A DNA stretch of 34,737 bases from Neptuniibacter sp. (GCF_024231755.1 NZ_JAAEQH010000239.1:1-34737), one strand, 5' to 3'. Counted from the first letter of the stretch, positions 7,836 through 16,153 are shown. Translations and numbers: made by a program. Notes: a model not told the origin generated them from the letters alone.

Positions 7836-9617
7836 ATGGCTGCACCCAAGATGAAAATCCGAATAGGTGACCTGTTAGTTCAGAATGGTGTTATTTCTGA
7901 GCCGCAGTTGATGGATGCGTTGGATCGTCAGAAACAGACGCGTCAGAAACTAGGTAAAACACTGGTTACTATGGGGCTTGTTGAGGAACAGAAGTTTCTG
8001 GAGTTCCTTTCACAGCAGCTGAATATTCCTCTGGTTGAGTTGGCTCACTACTCCTTTAACCAAGAAGATGTGCTTAATCTGCCTGAAACACAGGCGCGTC
8101 GTTTCCGTGCTCTGGTGCTTAAAGAGGAGCCAACGCATTTTCTGGTAGGGATGTCCGATCCAATGGATATCTTTGCTTATGATGAGCTGCAAAGAACCCT
8201 GCCTAAACCGATCGAGCTAGCGGTTGTATCTGAAAGTCAGCTGCTGCAATCGATGGATCTCCTTTATCGTAAAACCAGCGATATCGAAGATCTGGCCGAT
8301 CAGCTCAACGAAGAGATTGCGGATGATGCTTTTGATCTAGCAGCACTGACTGCAACCGATGAAGTTGATGTTCCGGTTGTTAAGCTTCTGAAGAGTTTGT
8401 TTGAAGATGCGGTGCAGGTAGGTGCTTCAGATATTCATATCGAACCGGATGAATCCGTGCTGCGTATCCGACAGCGTATTGATGGCGTGCTGCATGAGCA
8501 CGTTATGAAGGAGAAGCGAATCGCTTCAGCGCTAGTGTTGCGTTTAAAGCTGATGGCGGCGCTGAATATCTCTGAAAAACGTCTGCCGCAGGATGGCCGT
8601 TTTAATATCAGTGTTTCCGGCCATAGTGTCGATGTGCGTATCTCTACCCTACCTATCCAGTACGGTGAATCGGTGGTTATGCGTCTGCTCGATCAGTCCG
8701 GAGGCATTATCGGTCTGGAAAAAGTGGGCCTGCCTGAGAAGATGCTGCCTCGTCTGCGCAAAATGATTCATGAACCTCATGGAATCCTGCTGGTTACGGG
8801 TCCAACCGGTAGTGGTAAAACTACCACTCTTTATGGAGCCTTGAACGAGCTCAACTCAGCACAGAAGAAGATAATCACCGTTGAAGATCCTGTTGAGTAC
8901 CGTTTACCGCGAATTAACCAGGTGCAAGTGCAGCCTAATATAGGTCTCGACTTTTCTACGGTACTGCGTGCAACTTTGCGTCAGGACCCCGATGTGCTGC
9001 TGGTCGGTGAGATCCGAGATAAAGAAACCGCAGAAATTGCTTTACGAGCGGCGATGACGGGGCACTTTGTGCTCTCTACTTTGCATACAAATGATGCGGT
9101 ATCCAGTGCGATGCGTTTAACGGATATCGGGATCGAAGGCTATCTGGCAGCTTCGGCTCTGAATGGGATTCTGGCGCAGCGCCTTGTACGTAAAATTTGT
9201 ACTAACTGCAGTCAGCACTATCATCCATCTTCTCAAGAACGTCTGTGGCTGGATGCGCGTCAGGAAGAGCTGGGCTTGGATGATATCGAACTGAAAAAAG
9301 GCCGCGGATGTACCTATTGCAATAATACCGGTTATAAAGGTCGTACAGGTATATTCGAGCTGCTGGAGATCAATGAGGCGATGGCAGATGCTTTACGCCG
9401 TGATGACAGCGCAGCATTCACTGTTGCTGCGAAAACAGATCCACACTATCAACCGCTGGTGTATAGCGCATTAGAACTGGCAATAGATGGCATCACTACC
9501 CTGGATGAAGTGTTCAGGGTAACAGAACAACTGGATGAGTCGGTCTATCTTGATGCTCCGGAGAAGAAAGTGGCTGATAGCGATGAGATCACTCCAGGTA
9601 GTTTTGAATTGGAATAA
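7836..9617 (+). CDS. mshE: MSH pilus extension ATPase MshE, with c-di-GMP-binding N-domain
   Basis: Hexameric GspE/PilB-type motor that powers pilus extension at the inner membrane. The 593-residue protein has Walker A GPTGSGKT (322-329), Walker B with DVLLVGEIRD (386-395), and a tetracysteine zinc site (C455, C458, C492, C495). The N-terminus carries two 24-residue MshEN motifs at 9-32 and 38-61, separated by a five-residue spacer. Each has the (R/K)(I/L)G start, the mid-motif Gly (18 and 47) and the closing Gln (32 and 61). In the family this domain binds cyclic di-GMP. A purine-rich site GAGAGGAAGGGG precedes the ATG. Confidence 0.95.
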   Translation: MAAPKMKIRIGDLLVQNGVISEPQLMDALDRQKQTRQKLGKTLVTMGLVEEQKFLEFLSQQLNIPLVELAHYSFNQEDVLNLPETQARRFRALVLKEEPTHFLVGMSDPMDIFAYDELQRTLPKPIELAVVSESQLLQSMDLLYRKTSDIEDLADQLNEEIADDAFDLAALTATDEVDVPVVKLLKSLFEDAVQVGASDIHIEPDESVLRIRQRIDGVLHEHVMKEKRIASALVLRLKLMAALNISEKRLPQDGRFNISVSGHSVDVRISTLPIQYGESVVMRLLDQSGGIIGLEKVGLPEKMLPRLRKMIHEPHGILLVTGPTGSGKTTTLYGALNELNSAQKKIITVEDPVEYRLPRINQVQVQPNIGLDFSTVLRATLRQDPDVLLVGEIRDKETAEIALRAAMTGHFVLSTLHTNDAVSSAMRLTDIGIEGYLAASALNGILAQRLVRKICTNCSQHYHPSSQERLWLDARQEELGLDDIELKKGRGCTYCNNTGYKGRTGIFELLEINEAMADALRRDDSAAFTVAAKTDPHYQPLVYSALELAIDGITTLDEVFRVTEQLDESVYLDAPEKKVADSDEITPGSFELE

Positions 9618-9633
9618 GAGGCAGCTAATCTGA

Positions 9634-10863
9634 ATGGCAAACTTTAGTTATCGGGGACGAAACAGCGAGGGACAGGAGGTTTCCGGCGTGATTGACGCTG
9701 GAACTGCTGCTATGGCTGCATCGCAGCTCTCTGCTGATGGCATTACCCCAATAACAATTAAGGAAGCGGCAAAAGAGGCTGAACAGAAAAAAGGCAGCAA
9801 AGATATAGAGATTAAGCTGTTCCAGCGCATCACCATTGATGAGTTAATTATGTTCAGCCGCCAGATGTACAGCCTGACTAAAGCAGGGGTGCCAATTACC
9901 CGGGCCATGCGAGGTTTGGCGAATACTGTTAGAAACCCGCTTCTGGAAGAAACATTAAGCGCCCTGGCAAGTGATCTGGAAAAAGGTCATGCGTTGTCTT
10001 CTGCATTGGCAAAACACCCTAAAGTGTTTAACGACTTGTATATCAGTATGATCCACGTGGGTGAGAATACTGGTCAGTTGGATGACTCATTCCGTCAGAT
10101 GGCCGCTTATCTGGAGCTGGAACGACAGACGATCAAGAATGTAAAACAGGCAACCCGTTACCCTATGTTTGTATTTATCGCTATAGGGGTGGCTGTCGCA
10201 ATTATAAATGTCTTTGTTATCCCCGCATTCAAGGGTGTCTTTGCCAGTTTTGGCGGGGATATGCCCTGGCAAACTAAGGCGTTAATTGCTGTATCTGACT
10301 TTACCGTGGATTGGTGGCACGCGATTTTAGGGGGCCTGGTGCTAGCCTACGTTTTATTTCATCGCTGGCGTAAAACGGAAAAAGGCCATAAAGCCTGGGA
10401 TCGGCACAAGCTAAAGTTTCCGCTCGTTGGGCCGATTTTCTATCGTATTATCTTGGGCCGTTTTTCCCGCACATTCAGTATCGTTTTAAAAGCGGGTGTG
10501 CCAATTGAGCAGGGGTTGGCCATTGTTTCTACGGCTGTAGGTAATCGCTATATTGGTGAAAAAGTAGCGGCAATGCGTCAGGGTATAGAACGCGGTGAAT
10601 CATTTACCCAGACGGCTCATCAGGCAGATATGTTCAGCCCTCTGGTTATGCAGATGCTGGCAGTGGGCGAAGAGACTGGTCGGGTAGATCAGATGCTTGA
10701 AGAAGCGGCTGGCTTCTATGAGCAGGAAGTAGAGTACGATCTTAAGAATCTGACCAGCGCGATAGAACCGATTTTGATTGTTGCTATCGGGGCTATGGTG
10801 CTGGTATTAGCCTTGGGTGTATTCCTCCCGTTGTGGGAATTGAGTACAACACTCAATGGCTAA
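9634..10863 (+). CDS. mshG: MSH pilus inner-membrane platform protein MshG
   Basis: PilC/GspF-type polytopic membrane protein on which the motor MshE acts. The 409-residue protein has the usual N-terminal cytoplasmic start (FSYRGRNSEGQEVSG) and two T2SSF domains (about 65-190 and 270-395). Each domain has the family pattern of glycine-rich helices followed by FSRQMYSLTKAGVPI or FSRTFSIVLKAGVPI, and the protein ends with FLPLWELSTTLNG. It starts 16 bp after mshE and overlaps mshF by 8 bp. Confidence 0.95.
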   Translation: MANFSYRGRNSEGQEVSGVIDAGTAAMAASQLSADGITPITIKEAAKEAEQKKGSKDIEIKLFQRITIDELIMFSRQMYSLTKAGVPITRAMRGLANTVRNPLLEETLSALASDLEKGHALSSALAKHPKVFNDLYISMIHVGENTGQLDDSFRQMAAYLELERQTIKNVKQATRYPMFVFIAIGVAVAIINVFVIPAFKGVFASFGGDMPWQTKALIAVSDFTVDWWHAILGGLVLAYVLFHRWRKTEKGHKAWDRHKLKFPLVGPIFYRIILGRFSRTFSIVLKAGVPIEQGLAIVSTAVGNRYIGEKVAAMRQGIERGESFTQTAHQADMFSPLVMQMLAVGEETGRVDQMLEEAAGFYEQEVEYDLKNLTSAIEPILIVAIGAMVLVLALGVFLPLWELSTTLNG

Positions 10864-11395
10864 GAGTAGGGTTCTTAATAATCAACACCAGATGGGCTTT
10901 TCTATGCTGGAGTTGGTGGTTGTAATTGTCATTTTTTTAATTTTGTTTGGCATTGCCAATACAAAGTTAACGGAGATGTTAGAGACAGTCGAAAGGGCTG
11001 ACTTTTATAGGTCTTTGAATAGGATGCAGGCACAGCTAACCCTGAGAGTGGTTGACTGGTACGGTAGTAGCGATGAAGTTTCGAGAAATTGGGTAGAAAA
11101 TGTTAACCCCATTTCTCTTATAGAAGCGCCACCTGAAAATTATGCTGGAGAGTATCTATCAGCTGATTTGGAGCATTGTCCGGTTTCAAATTGGTGCTAT
11201 CTTAGCGATCAGCATCAATTGGTATATCGGGTGAAGTACCAGGAAGATCTGAAGAATAGCTATGAACAGAAGGATTTACTGTTTTTTAGCTTGAGGGTTA
11301 CTTTTTCTGGGGACGTTGTAGAAAAAGGTGTGGTTACTGCGTTAACACTAAAGTCTGTATATGACTTCCAGTGGCAAGAGAAGAGTTTTAACTAA
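10856..11395 (+). CDS. mshF: MSH pilus protein MshF, prepilin-like
   Basis: MshF is the least understood member of the locus; I assign it by position between mshG and the pilin genes. The 179-residue protein carries a type IV prepilin-like N-terminus: Gly14 then FSMLE, giving Glu at mature position 5, followed by a hydrophobic helix (about 15-37). This suggests a pilin-like subunit processed by the prepilin peptidase. The rest (including two Cys within EHCPVSNWCY) has no feature I recognise. It overlaps mshG by 8 bp and is followed by a 70-bp gap. Confidence 0.8.
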   Translation: MAKSRVLNNQHQMGFSMLELVVVIVIFLILFGIANTKLTEMLETVERADFYRSLNRMQAQLTLRVVDWYGSSDEVSRNWVENVNPISLIEAPPENYAGEYLSADLEHCPVSNWCYLSDQHQLVYRVKYQEDLKNSYEQKDLLFFSLRVTFSGDVVEKGVVTALTLKSVYDFQWQEKSFN

Positions 11396-11406
11396 ACTAT
11401 ACAAGT

Positions 11407-11435
11407 TTGTTAGAATTTGTTAAAAAACAAATAAT
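11407..11435 (+). promoter_or_regulatory. Candidate promoter of the pilin gene
   Basis: TTGTTA (11407-11412) and AATAAT (11430-11435) are 17 bp apart in the only sizeable gap of the locus (11396-11465). The region is very AT-rich and includes a 10-bp near-direct repeat, TTTGTTAGAA (11406-11415) then TTTGTTAAAA (11416-11425). A promoter here would let the abundant pilin subunit be made at higher levels than the assembly proteins. Match-based inference only. Confidence 0.45.
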
Positions 11436-11465
11436 TGCAAATATAAATCAGGGGCAGAGAGTTCC

Positions 11466-12002
11466 ATGAAAAAGCAGGCTGGCTTTACGATTATTGAACT
11501 GGTTGTTGTTATCGCGCTTCTAGGTATTCTAGCAGCGGTAGCACTTCCTCGTTTTATGGATGTTACTCAGGATGCGCATAGTGCATCAGTAAATGGCGCA
11601 ACAGGGGGACTGGCCTCTGGTATTGCTCTAGCTAAAGCGAGAGCAGTTATTGAAAATGCACAAGCAGGCGATAACGTTATTCTGGATCGATCTGCTTCAG
11701 TAGCGGTAAATGCATTTGGTTACCCTACAGGAGCTTCTGGTGCGGGAGCAACAATCGATAACGATCTAGAGTGTATTGCGGTATGGGAGAATGTATTCAA
11801 TGAGAGTGCTCCAACTGTTTCCACTGCCTTCCCATCACCTGACGATGGTAGTGTAGATTATGATGCTGCACGAGTAGATAACACGACTTGTACTTTCACA
11901 TACCGAGTTAGTAATACCTCTAATGGCGGTAATACTGATCGAGTTATCACTTACGATGCTGATGAAGGTAGTGTTACAGCAACAGGTGTTGTAACTAACT
12001 AA
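11466..12002 (+). CDS. Type IV pilin of the MSH pilus (MshA/MshB type)
   Basis: Structural pilin, probably the main subunit since no second gene of this type is present. The 178-residue precursor has a short basic leader MKKQAG cleaved before Phe7, Glu at mature position 5 and the long N-terminal helix (about 7-60). Cys103 and Cys142 likely form the disulfide of the C-terminal D-region. The helix segment ALPRFMDVTQDAHSASVNGA looks closer to MshB than to MshA as I remember them, so I leave the symbol blank. A GAGAG site precedes the ATG, and mshC follows after 8 bp. Confidence 0.9.
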   Translation: MKKQAGFTIIELVVVIALLGILAAVALPRFMDVTQDAHSASVNGATGGLASGIALAKARAVIENAQAGDNVILDRSASVAVNAFGYPTGASGAGATIDNDLECIAVWENVFNESAPTVSTAFPSPDDGSVDYDAARVDNTTCTFTYRVSNTSNGGNTDRVITYDADEGSVTATGVVTN

Positions 12003-12010
12003 GGTTAATC

Positions 12011-12622
12011 ATGAGCAGCTATAGCCAATCGCAAATTGGGCATGGCTGCTCGTCTTACTCTCAACGAGGCTTTACTCTGGTTGAGATGATCGTAGTTATT
12101 ATCCTTCTTGGAATTCTGTCCGCTGTTGCGATCCCTCGACTCAGCGGCACTTCCGACTATCAGGCCTATTCCCTTCGCAGTTCCATTCTCAGCTCACTTC
12201 GTCTCGCACAAAAAACAGCGTTAGCTCAGCATGATTCTTCCGTTTACTGGGTGTTGCAGCGACCTGCTGACGATTTGTGGCAGATTCAGGTGATGTTACT
12301 TGATGATGAACTTCTGGATGTAACGCCAGCTACGGCCTCAGGTGCTTTTGCTGCAAGCTCTACGGTTGGTTATAGCGTAAGCCAGGTATCATCTACATTG
12401 TCTTCAGCTTCGATTGGTGTGGGTCAGAATGTAGTGGTGCTGTATAACCAACTGGGGGATATGATCGAGGTTAAAGACAATATCAGTCTGAGTGCCTCTA
12501 GTGCTTATCCCAGTGCCGATGATGCTACTGATGTGGTTATCAGTAGCCTAAATTTTAGTGACAGCAAAGGTAGTTTCTGCCTTTCTCTGACAGGTTATAG
12601 TTATGAAGCAACCTGTCGCTGA
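12011..12622 (+). CDS. mshC: MSH minor prepilin MshC
   Basis: Pilin-like minor subunit (GspH/FimT type), probably part of the tip or initiation complex. The 203-residue precursor has an unusually long 20-residue leader, cleaved at Gly20 before Phe21 (FTLVEMIVV), with Glu at mature position 5. Its C-terminus carries two Cys (within FCLSL and ATCR) likely to pair. AAGG six bases before the ATG supports this start, and no other in-frame start is available before the cleavage site. It overlaps mshD by 20 bp. Confidence 0.86.
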   Translation: MSSYSQSQIGHGCSSYSQRGFTLVEMIVVIILLGILSAVAIPRLSGTSDYQAYSLRSSILSSLRLAQKTALAQHDSSVYWVLQRPADDLWQIQVMLLDDELLDVTPATASGAFAASSTVGYSVSQVSSTLSSASIGVGQNVVVLYNQLGDMIEVKDNISLSASSAYPSADDATDVVISSLNFSDSKGSFCLSLTGYSYEATCR

Positions 12623-13151
12623 AAAAGGCTTCTCACTGGTAGAGGTCGTGCTCACCATTGTGATTATTGCTATTGCGCTGGTGGCAGCTATATCTGGCTG
12701 GGGCAATATTGCTAGGCACAGTGCTGATGTGATGTGGCAGACCAAGGTTTCCTATCTTGGCCAGGCTTATCTTGAAGAGATTCTCTCCCGTCGTTTTGAT
12801 GAAAACTCTCCAATTGCTGGTGGCGTGTGTACGCCTTCCTGCTCTGATGAAACTACAGAATTTGGCCTGGATACCTCAATCCCCTCACCTATAACGAGCA
12901 TGGATGGTGAAACTCGAGACGAATTTGATGATGTAGATGATTACGATGGGCTCAGTGAAAACGCCATTGGCGTTTTTGTCGGTTTAATCGGTGAGGTACA
13001 AGCTTATCAGGGTTATTCCGTTGCAATCGATGTGAGTTATGACGATCGTCTTGGCAGTGAGAATTTGAAACTGATTCAAGTGACAGTGACGCCTCCTACA
13101 AACACGGGCCAATCTCCGGTTGTGTTCAGTGCGCTCAAGGGGAACTACTGA
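12603..13151 (+). CDS. mshD: MSH minor prepilin MshD
   Basis: Pilin-like minor subunit of the PilV/GspI sort. The 182-residue precursor has leader MKQPVAEKG, cleavage before FSLVEVVLTIV and Glu at mature position 5, then a hydrophobic helix to about residue 31. A Cys pair occurs in GVCTPSCSDE. The middle is strongly acidic (RDEFDDVDDYD). It begins 20 bp inside mshC and its TGA stop shares one base with the mshO ATG, so these genes are tightly coupled. Confidence 0.86.
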   Translation: MKQPVAEKGFSLVEVVLTIVIIAIALVAAISGWGNIARHSADVMWQTKVSYLGQAYLEEILSRRFDENSPIAGGVCTPSCSDETTEFGLDTSIPSPITSMDGETRDEFDDVDDYDGLSENAIGVFVGLIGEVQAYQGYSVAIDVSYDDRLGSENLKLIQVTVTPPTNTGQSPVVFSALKGNY

Positions 13152-14047
13152 TGCGGCAGAGAGGTTTTACAATTGTAGAGCTGATAGTGGTTATCACTTT
13201 GCTGAGCATAATCTCCCTGGTGACTGTAGGATTCATCACATCGACTATGCAGGGCTATGCCGATCTTAAACGCCGCGATCAGCTCTCTTCTGCTGCCCGA
13301 GTTGCAGTAGAACGAATGGCGAGGGAGGTGCGTAATGCCTTACCGAATAGTATTAGAGTACCTGCTGACGGTAGTTGTCTGGAATTTATTCCTGCAATTG
13401 CGGCCTCTCGTTATGTCTCGGTACCTATAAGCGCGACTTCTACGGGTTTTCCATCGGTCCCCTTTGCAGTGGCGCCCGATCAGGGCAGGATTGCTGTATA
13501 TCCTATCGATACAAATCGTGCTGATGAGGTAAGTCCAGGGGGGGATGATATTGGCCGGTCAGCGACAATTAACCCTATTTATGATCTGGATAGCTGGTCG
13601 ATTATATCTCCTGCAATAATAAGTGCTCCAAATGATCTTGTAGCCGCATCGGGGGCTGTGAATGTTGTCCTCAGCAGCAGTCATCGCTTCCCCACGGATT
13701 CACCCTCGCAACGCTACTTTATTGTTGATGAACCGGTAAGCTTTTGCGTTGTAGGAACAGACCTTTATCGCTTTCAAGGTGAAGGTGGTGCATACACTTA
13801 TGCGACAACTCAGCCCACTGGCGCAGCTTTAGACAGTGCTTTGGATGAGCCAGAGCAAGCCCTTTTAGCATCGGATATCGAATCACCCTCAGGCAGTCAG
13901 TCATTCCGCTACAGTGAAGCTTCATTGCAACGTAACGGCATTGTGTTGTTTGACCTTTTGGTTGAGGATCAGGTGCTAACTAGTGCTGATCCGACACAGG
14001 AAAATATCCGGGTCCAATTTGAAGTGCAGGTGAGAAATGTTCCATAA
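13151..14047 (+). CDS. mshO: MSH minor prepilin MshO
   Basis: Pilin-like minor subunit of the PilW/GspJ sort, 298 residues, larger than the other subunits as is usual for this position. The leader is MRQRG, followed by FTIVELIVVITLL with Glu at mature position 5. Downstream are the conserved segment AARVAVERMAREVRNALPNSIRV (about 47-69), typical of PilW-like proteins, and a large beta-rich C-terminal domain with VDEPVSFCVVGTDLYRF. It overlaps mshP by 11 bp. Confidence 0.88.
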   Translation: MRQRGFTIVELIVVITLLSIISLVTVGFITSTMQGYADLKRRDQLSSAARVAVERMAREVRNALPNSIRVPADGSCLEFIPAIAASRYVSVPISATSTGFPSVPFAVAPDQGRIAVYPIDTNRADEVSPGGDDIGRSATINPIYDLDSWSIISPAIISAPNDLVAASGAVNVVLSSSHRFPTDSPSQRYFIVDEPVSFCVVGTDLYRFQGEGGAYTYATTQPTGAALDSALDEPEQALLASDIESPSGSQSFRYSEASLQRNGIVLFDLLVEDQVLTSADPTQENIRVQFEVQVRNVP

Positions 14048-14495
14048 ACAGAAAGCCTGTAAACATCAGCAACAAGGCTTAGGTTTAGTCTCAGCAATCT
14101 TTGTTATCACCATATTGGCGGTGATTATTGCGGGGATGTCGCGCTTCTTCGCATTTAGCCAAAACGTTACCGTGCAGGAATTTCTGGGTGCTCGAGCTAT
14201 CACTGCGGCACAAACAGGGGTAGAGCTGGAACTAACTTGTTTACAAAATGGTTTGACCGGTTGTACTGCTTCTGCGGCGGTGGGTAGTGATCCTACGAGC
14301 TGGGATTACTGGCCGGGAGCGGCTTCTACAGCCACGTTTAATATTGACGGTTTGGCTAACTGTAGGGCTGAAGTGTTTTACCGAAGTGTCAGCTCTTCAG
14401 AAGGAAACTTCTGGACCATCGACAGTACCGGTATCTGTGGAGGCGACGGTTTAGATGGGGCGAGCAGGAAAATCATTGTGAGAGCAGTACAATAG
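14037..14495 (+). CDS. mshP: MSH pilus protein MshP (PilX-like)
   Basis: Small pilin-like protein, 152 residues, the last gene of the locus. Its N-terminus (QQGLGLVSAIFVITILAVI) is of the PilX/GspK-like kind: a hydrophobic helix without the Glu5 typical of other pilins, as expected for this subunit. Several cysteines (LTCLQNGLTGC, NCRAE, GICGG) suggest two disulfides. It starts within mshO. No mshQ follows; pyrE lies convergently 28 bp downstream. Confidence 0.84.
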   Translation: MFHKQKACKHQQQGLGLVSAIFVITILAVIIAGMSRFFAFSQNVTVQEFLGARAITAAQTGVELELTCLQNGLTGCTASAAVGSDPTSWDYWPGAASTATFNIDGLANCRAEVFYRSVSSSEGNFWTIDSTGICGGDGLDGASRKIIVRAVQ

Positions 14496-14505
14496 GCACT
14501 GCTCT
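14481..14505. terminator. Possible weak terminator hairpin between mshP and pyrE
   Basis: AGAGCAGT (14481-14488) pairs with ACTGCTCT (14498-14505) around a 9-nt loop and includes the mshP stop codon. No T-run follows on either strand, so it is at best a weak or Rho-assisted end for the two convergent transcripts. Confidence 0.25.
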
Positions 14506-14523
14506 GCCCGTGAAAGATTAGCC

Positions 14524-15165
14524 TTAGATGCCGTAATCTTCACGGTATTTACGAATTGCAGCCAGTTCTTCGTCCATACCGCCTTTCTCAGAAAGATATT
14601 CAATCAGATCGTTTAGGCTGACAATGCTTGCCACAGGCATGCCGTAGTCACGCTCAACTTCCTGAATAGCAGACAGCTCGGCTTTGCCTTTTTCCTGACG
14701 GTTCAGAGCGATAACCACGCCAGCAGGTTTAGCGCCTGCCTGTTCAATGATCTCCATGACTTCGCGGATTGCAGTTCCCGCGGTGATTACATCGTCAATG
14801 ATCATTACGCCGCCTTCCAAAGGTGCGCCAACCAGATTCCCGCCTTCACCATGGGTCTTGGCTTCCTTACGGTTAAATACGTAAGGAACATCGTCACCAT
14901 GCTGATCTGAGAGTGCTACAGCAGTAGTCGCAGCCAAAGGGATACCTTTGTAAGCAGGGCCTAACAGTACATCGTACTTAATACCAGAGTCTTTGATTGT
15001 CTGAGCATAGAAGCGGCCTAGTTTGGCCAGCGCTGTACCGGTATTGAACAAACCTGCATTGAAGAAATAAGGGCTTGTTCGACCGGATTTCAGGGTGAAT
15101 TCGCCAAAGCGTAAAACATTCTGTTCGATAGCAAATTCAATAAACTCGCGCTGGTAATCCTGCAT
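14524..15165 (-). CDS. pyrE: Orotate phosphoribosyltransferase
   Basis: Cytoplasmic enzyme that joins orotate to PRPP to give orotidine 5'-phosphate in pyrimidine synthesis. The 213-residue length matches bacterial PyrE. The PRPP-binding motif [14 protein letters not shown] is present (about 119-132), as are the flexible catalytic loop ([11 protein letters not shown], about 103-113) and the N-terminal [20 protein letters not shown] lies six bases upstream of the ATG. It is divergent from the crc-like gene, an arrangement also found in Pseudomonas. Confidence 0.97.
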   Translation of the reverse strand: MQDYQREFIEFAIEQNVLRFGEFTLKSGRTSPYFFNAGLFNTGTALAKLGRFYAQTIKDSGIKYDVLLGPAYKGIPLAATTAVALSDQHGDDVPYVFNRKEAKTHGEGGNLVGAPLEGGVMIIDDVITAGTAIREVMEIIEQAGAKPAGVVIALNRQEKGKAELSAIQEVERDYGMPVASIVSLNDLIEYLSEKGGMDEELAAIRKYREDYGI

Positions 15166-15347
15166 GGTGATCTCCGCTGGATAAGAGGATAAAAATTTTG
15201 TGGTATTTTACCAGCGAGTTAGCGTGCTCACCAATATTCAGTCACATAAGCAAAAAATTTCAATTTGCTTCACTTCGCTATACAATTCTGGCTTCGTTGA
15301 AAATAATTCTAATTTGATCGAGTCTGCTGGCAGACAGGAAATAACCT

Positions 15348-16118
15348 ATGCGCGTCATTACCTTCAATACACAAGGTATTGAACAGGCCACTGATAATGG
15401 CTTCTTTGACTGGATGGTCCAACAAGATGCTGATGTGATTTGTCTTCAGGATCTGCGGGCGAAAGAGTATCAGTTGGATGATGAACGTTACCACCCGGAA
15501 GGTTATTACCCTTACTTCTTTGATGCTTGGGAAGATGGTTACAGTGGTGTAGCAATCTATACCCGCGAAATTCCAAAAGCGATCATGACGGGGCTGGGTT
15601 TTGAACAGTGTGATCAGCATGGTCGTTTTATCCAGGCTGACTTCGATCAGGTCAGTGTATCCTCATTTTGTTTCCCTTCTGGCCTGAAGGGGGACGAAGC
15701 CCAGGCTGAAAAAGAAGCCTTTATGGAAGGCTTTATGGGGCACCTGAACAAAACTCTGCGTAAACGTCGTGAGTTTATCTTCTGCGGCACAACCAACATA
15801 GCCCACAAAACAGTAGATCTTAGCAACTGGTATGCAAACCAGACCGTTTCCGGCTTTTTACCGGAAGAGCGTGAATGGATGGCAGAAGTACTGGATGAGA
15901 TGGGTTTTGTTGATGCTTTCCGCCAGATTAATAAAGCGGAACGTCAGTTCACGTGGTGGCCGGATTACAACCGTGCTCGCAAGCTAAATGAAGGTGCGCG
16001 TCTGGATTATCAGATCACCACATCCAATATCCGTAAGACAGTTAAAAATGCACAGATCTATCGTGACACTCATTTCAGTGAGCATGCGCCACTGATCATT
16101 GATTACGATCTCGATTAA
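15348..16118 (+). CDS. crc: Crc-like catabolite repression protein (degenerate exonuclease III family)
   Basis: A 256-residue member of the exonuclease III fold family that matches Pseudomonas Crc better than true XthA, and sits beside pyrE as crc does there. Crc acts with Hfq to block translation of catabolic mRNAs; it has no known nuclease activity. Active-site positions support a non-enzyme: Asn7, Asn150, Asp220 and His246 remain. But the metal-binding Glu34 of ExoIII is Asp35 here, and the catalytic Asp151 is Thr148 (GTTN in place of GDMN). AGGA at 15336-15339 supports the ATG. A divergent, active ExoIII is the alternative, less likely. Confidence 0.85.
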   Translation: MRVITFNTQGIEQATDNGFFDWMVQQDADVICLQDLRAKEYQLDDERYHPEGYYPYFFDAWEDGYSGVAIYTREIPKAIMTGLGFEQCDQHGRFIQADFDQVSVSSFCFPSGLKGDEAQAEKEAFMEGFMGHLNKTLRKRREFIFCGTTNIAHKTVDLSNWYANQTVSGFLPEEREWMAEVLDEMGFVDAFRQINKAERQFTWWPDYNRARKLNEGARLDYQITTSNIRKTVKNAQIYRDTHFSEHAPLIIDYDLD

Positions 16119-16123
16119 TTGCG

Positions 16124-16153
16124 ATAAAAAAGGAGCCTTAAGGCTCCTTCTTT
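16124..16153. terminator. Bidirectional terminator between crc and rph
   Basis: AAGGAGCC (16130-16137) pairs with GGCTCCTT (16142-16149) around TTAA; the 20-bp core is a perfect palindrome. Six A upstream become a U-tract for the minus-strand rph transcript, and TTCTTT serves the plus-strand crc transcript. Confidence 0.85.

Noticed and set aside
15348..16118. Active exonuclease III (xthA)
   Set aside because: Catalytic Asp is replaced by Thr148 and metal Glu by Asp; position next to pyrE and overall similarity favour Crc.
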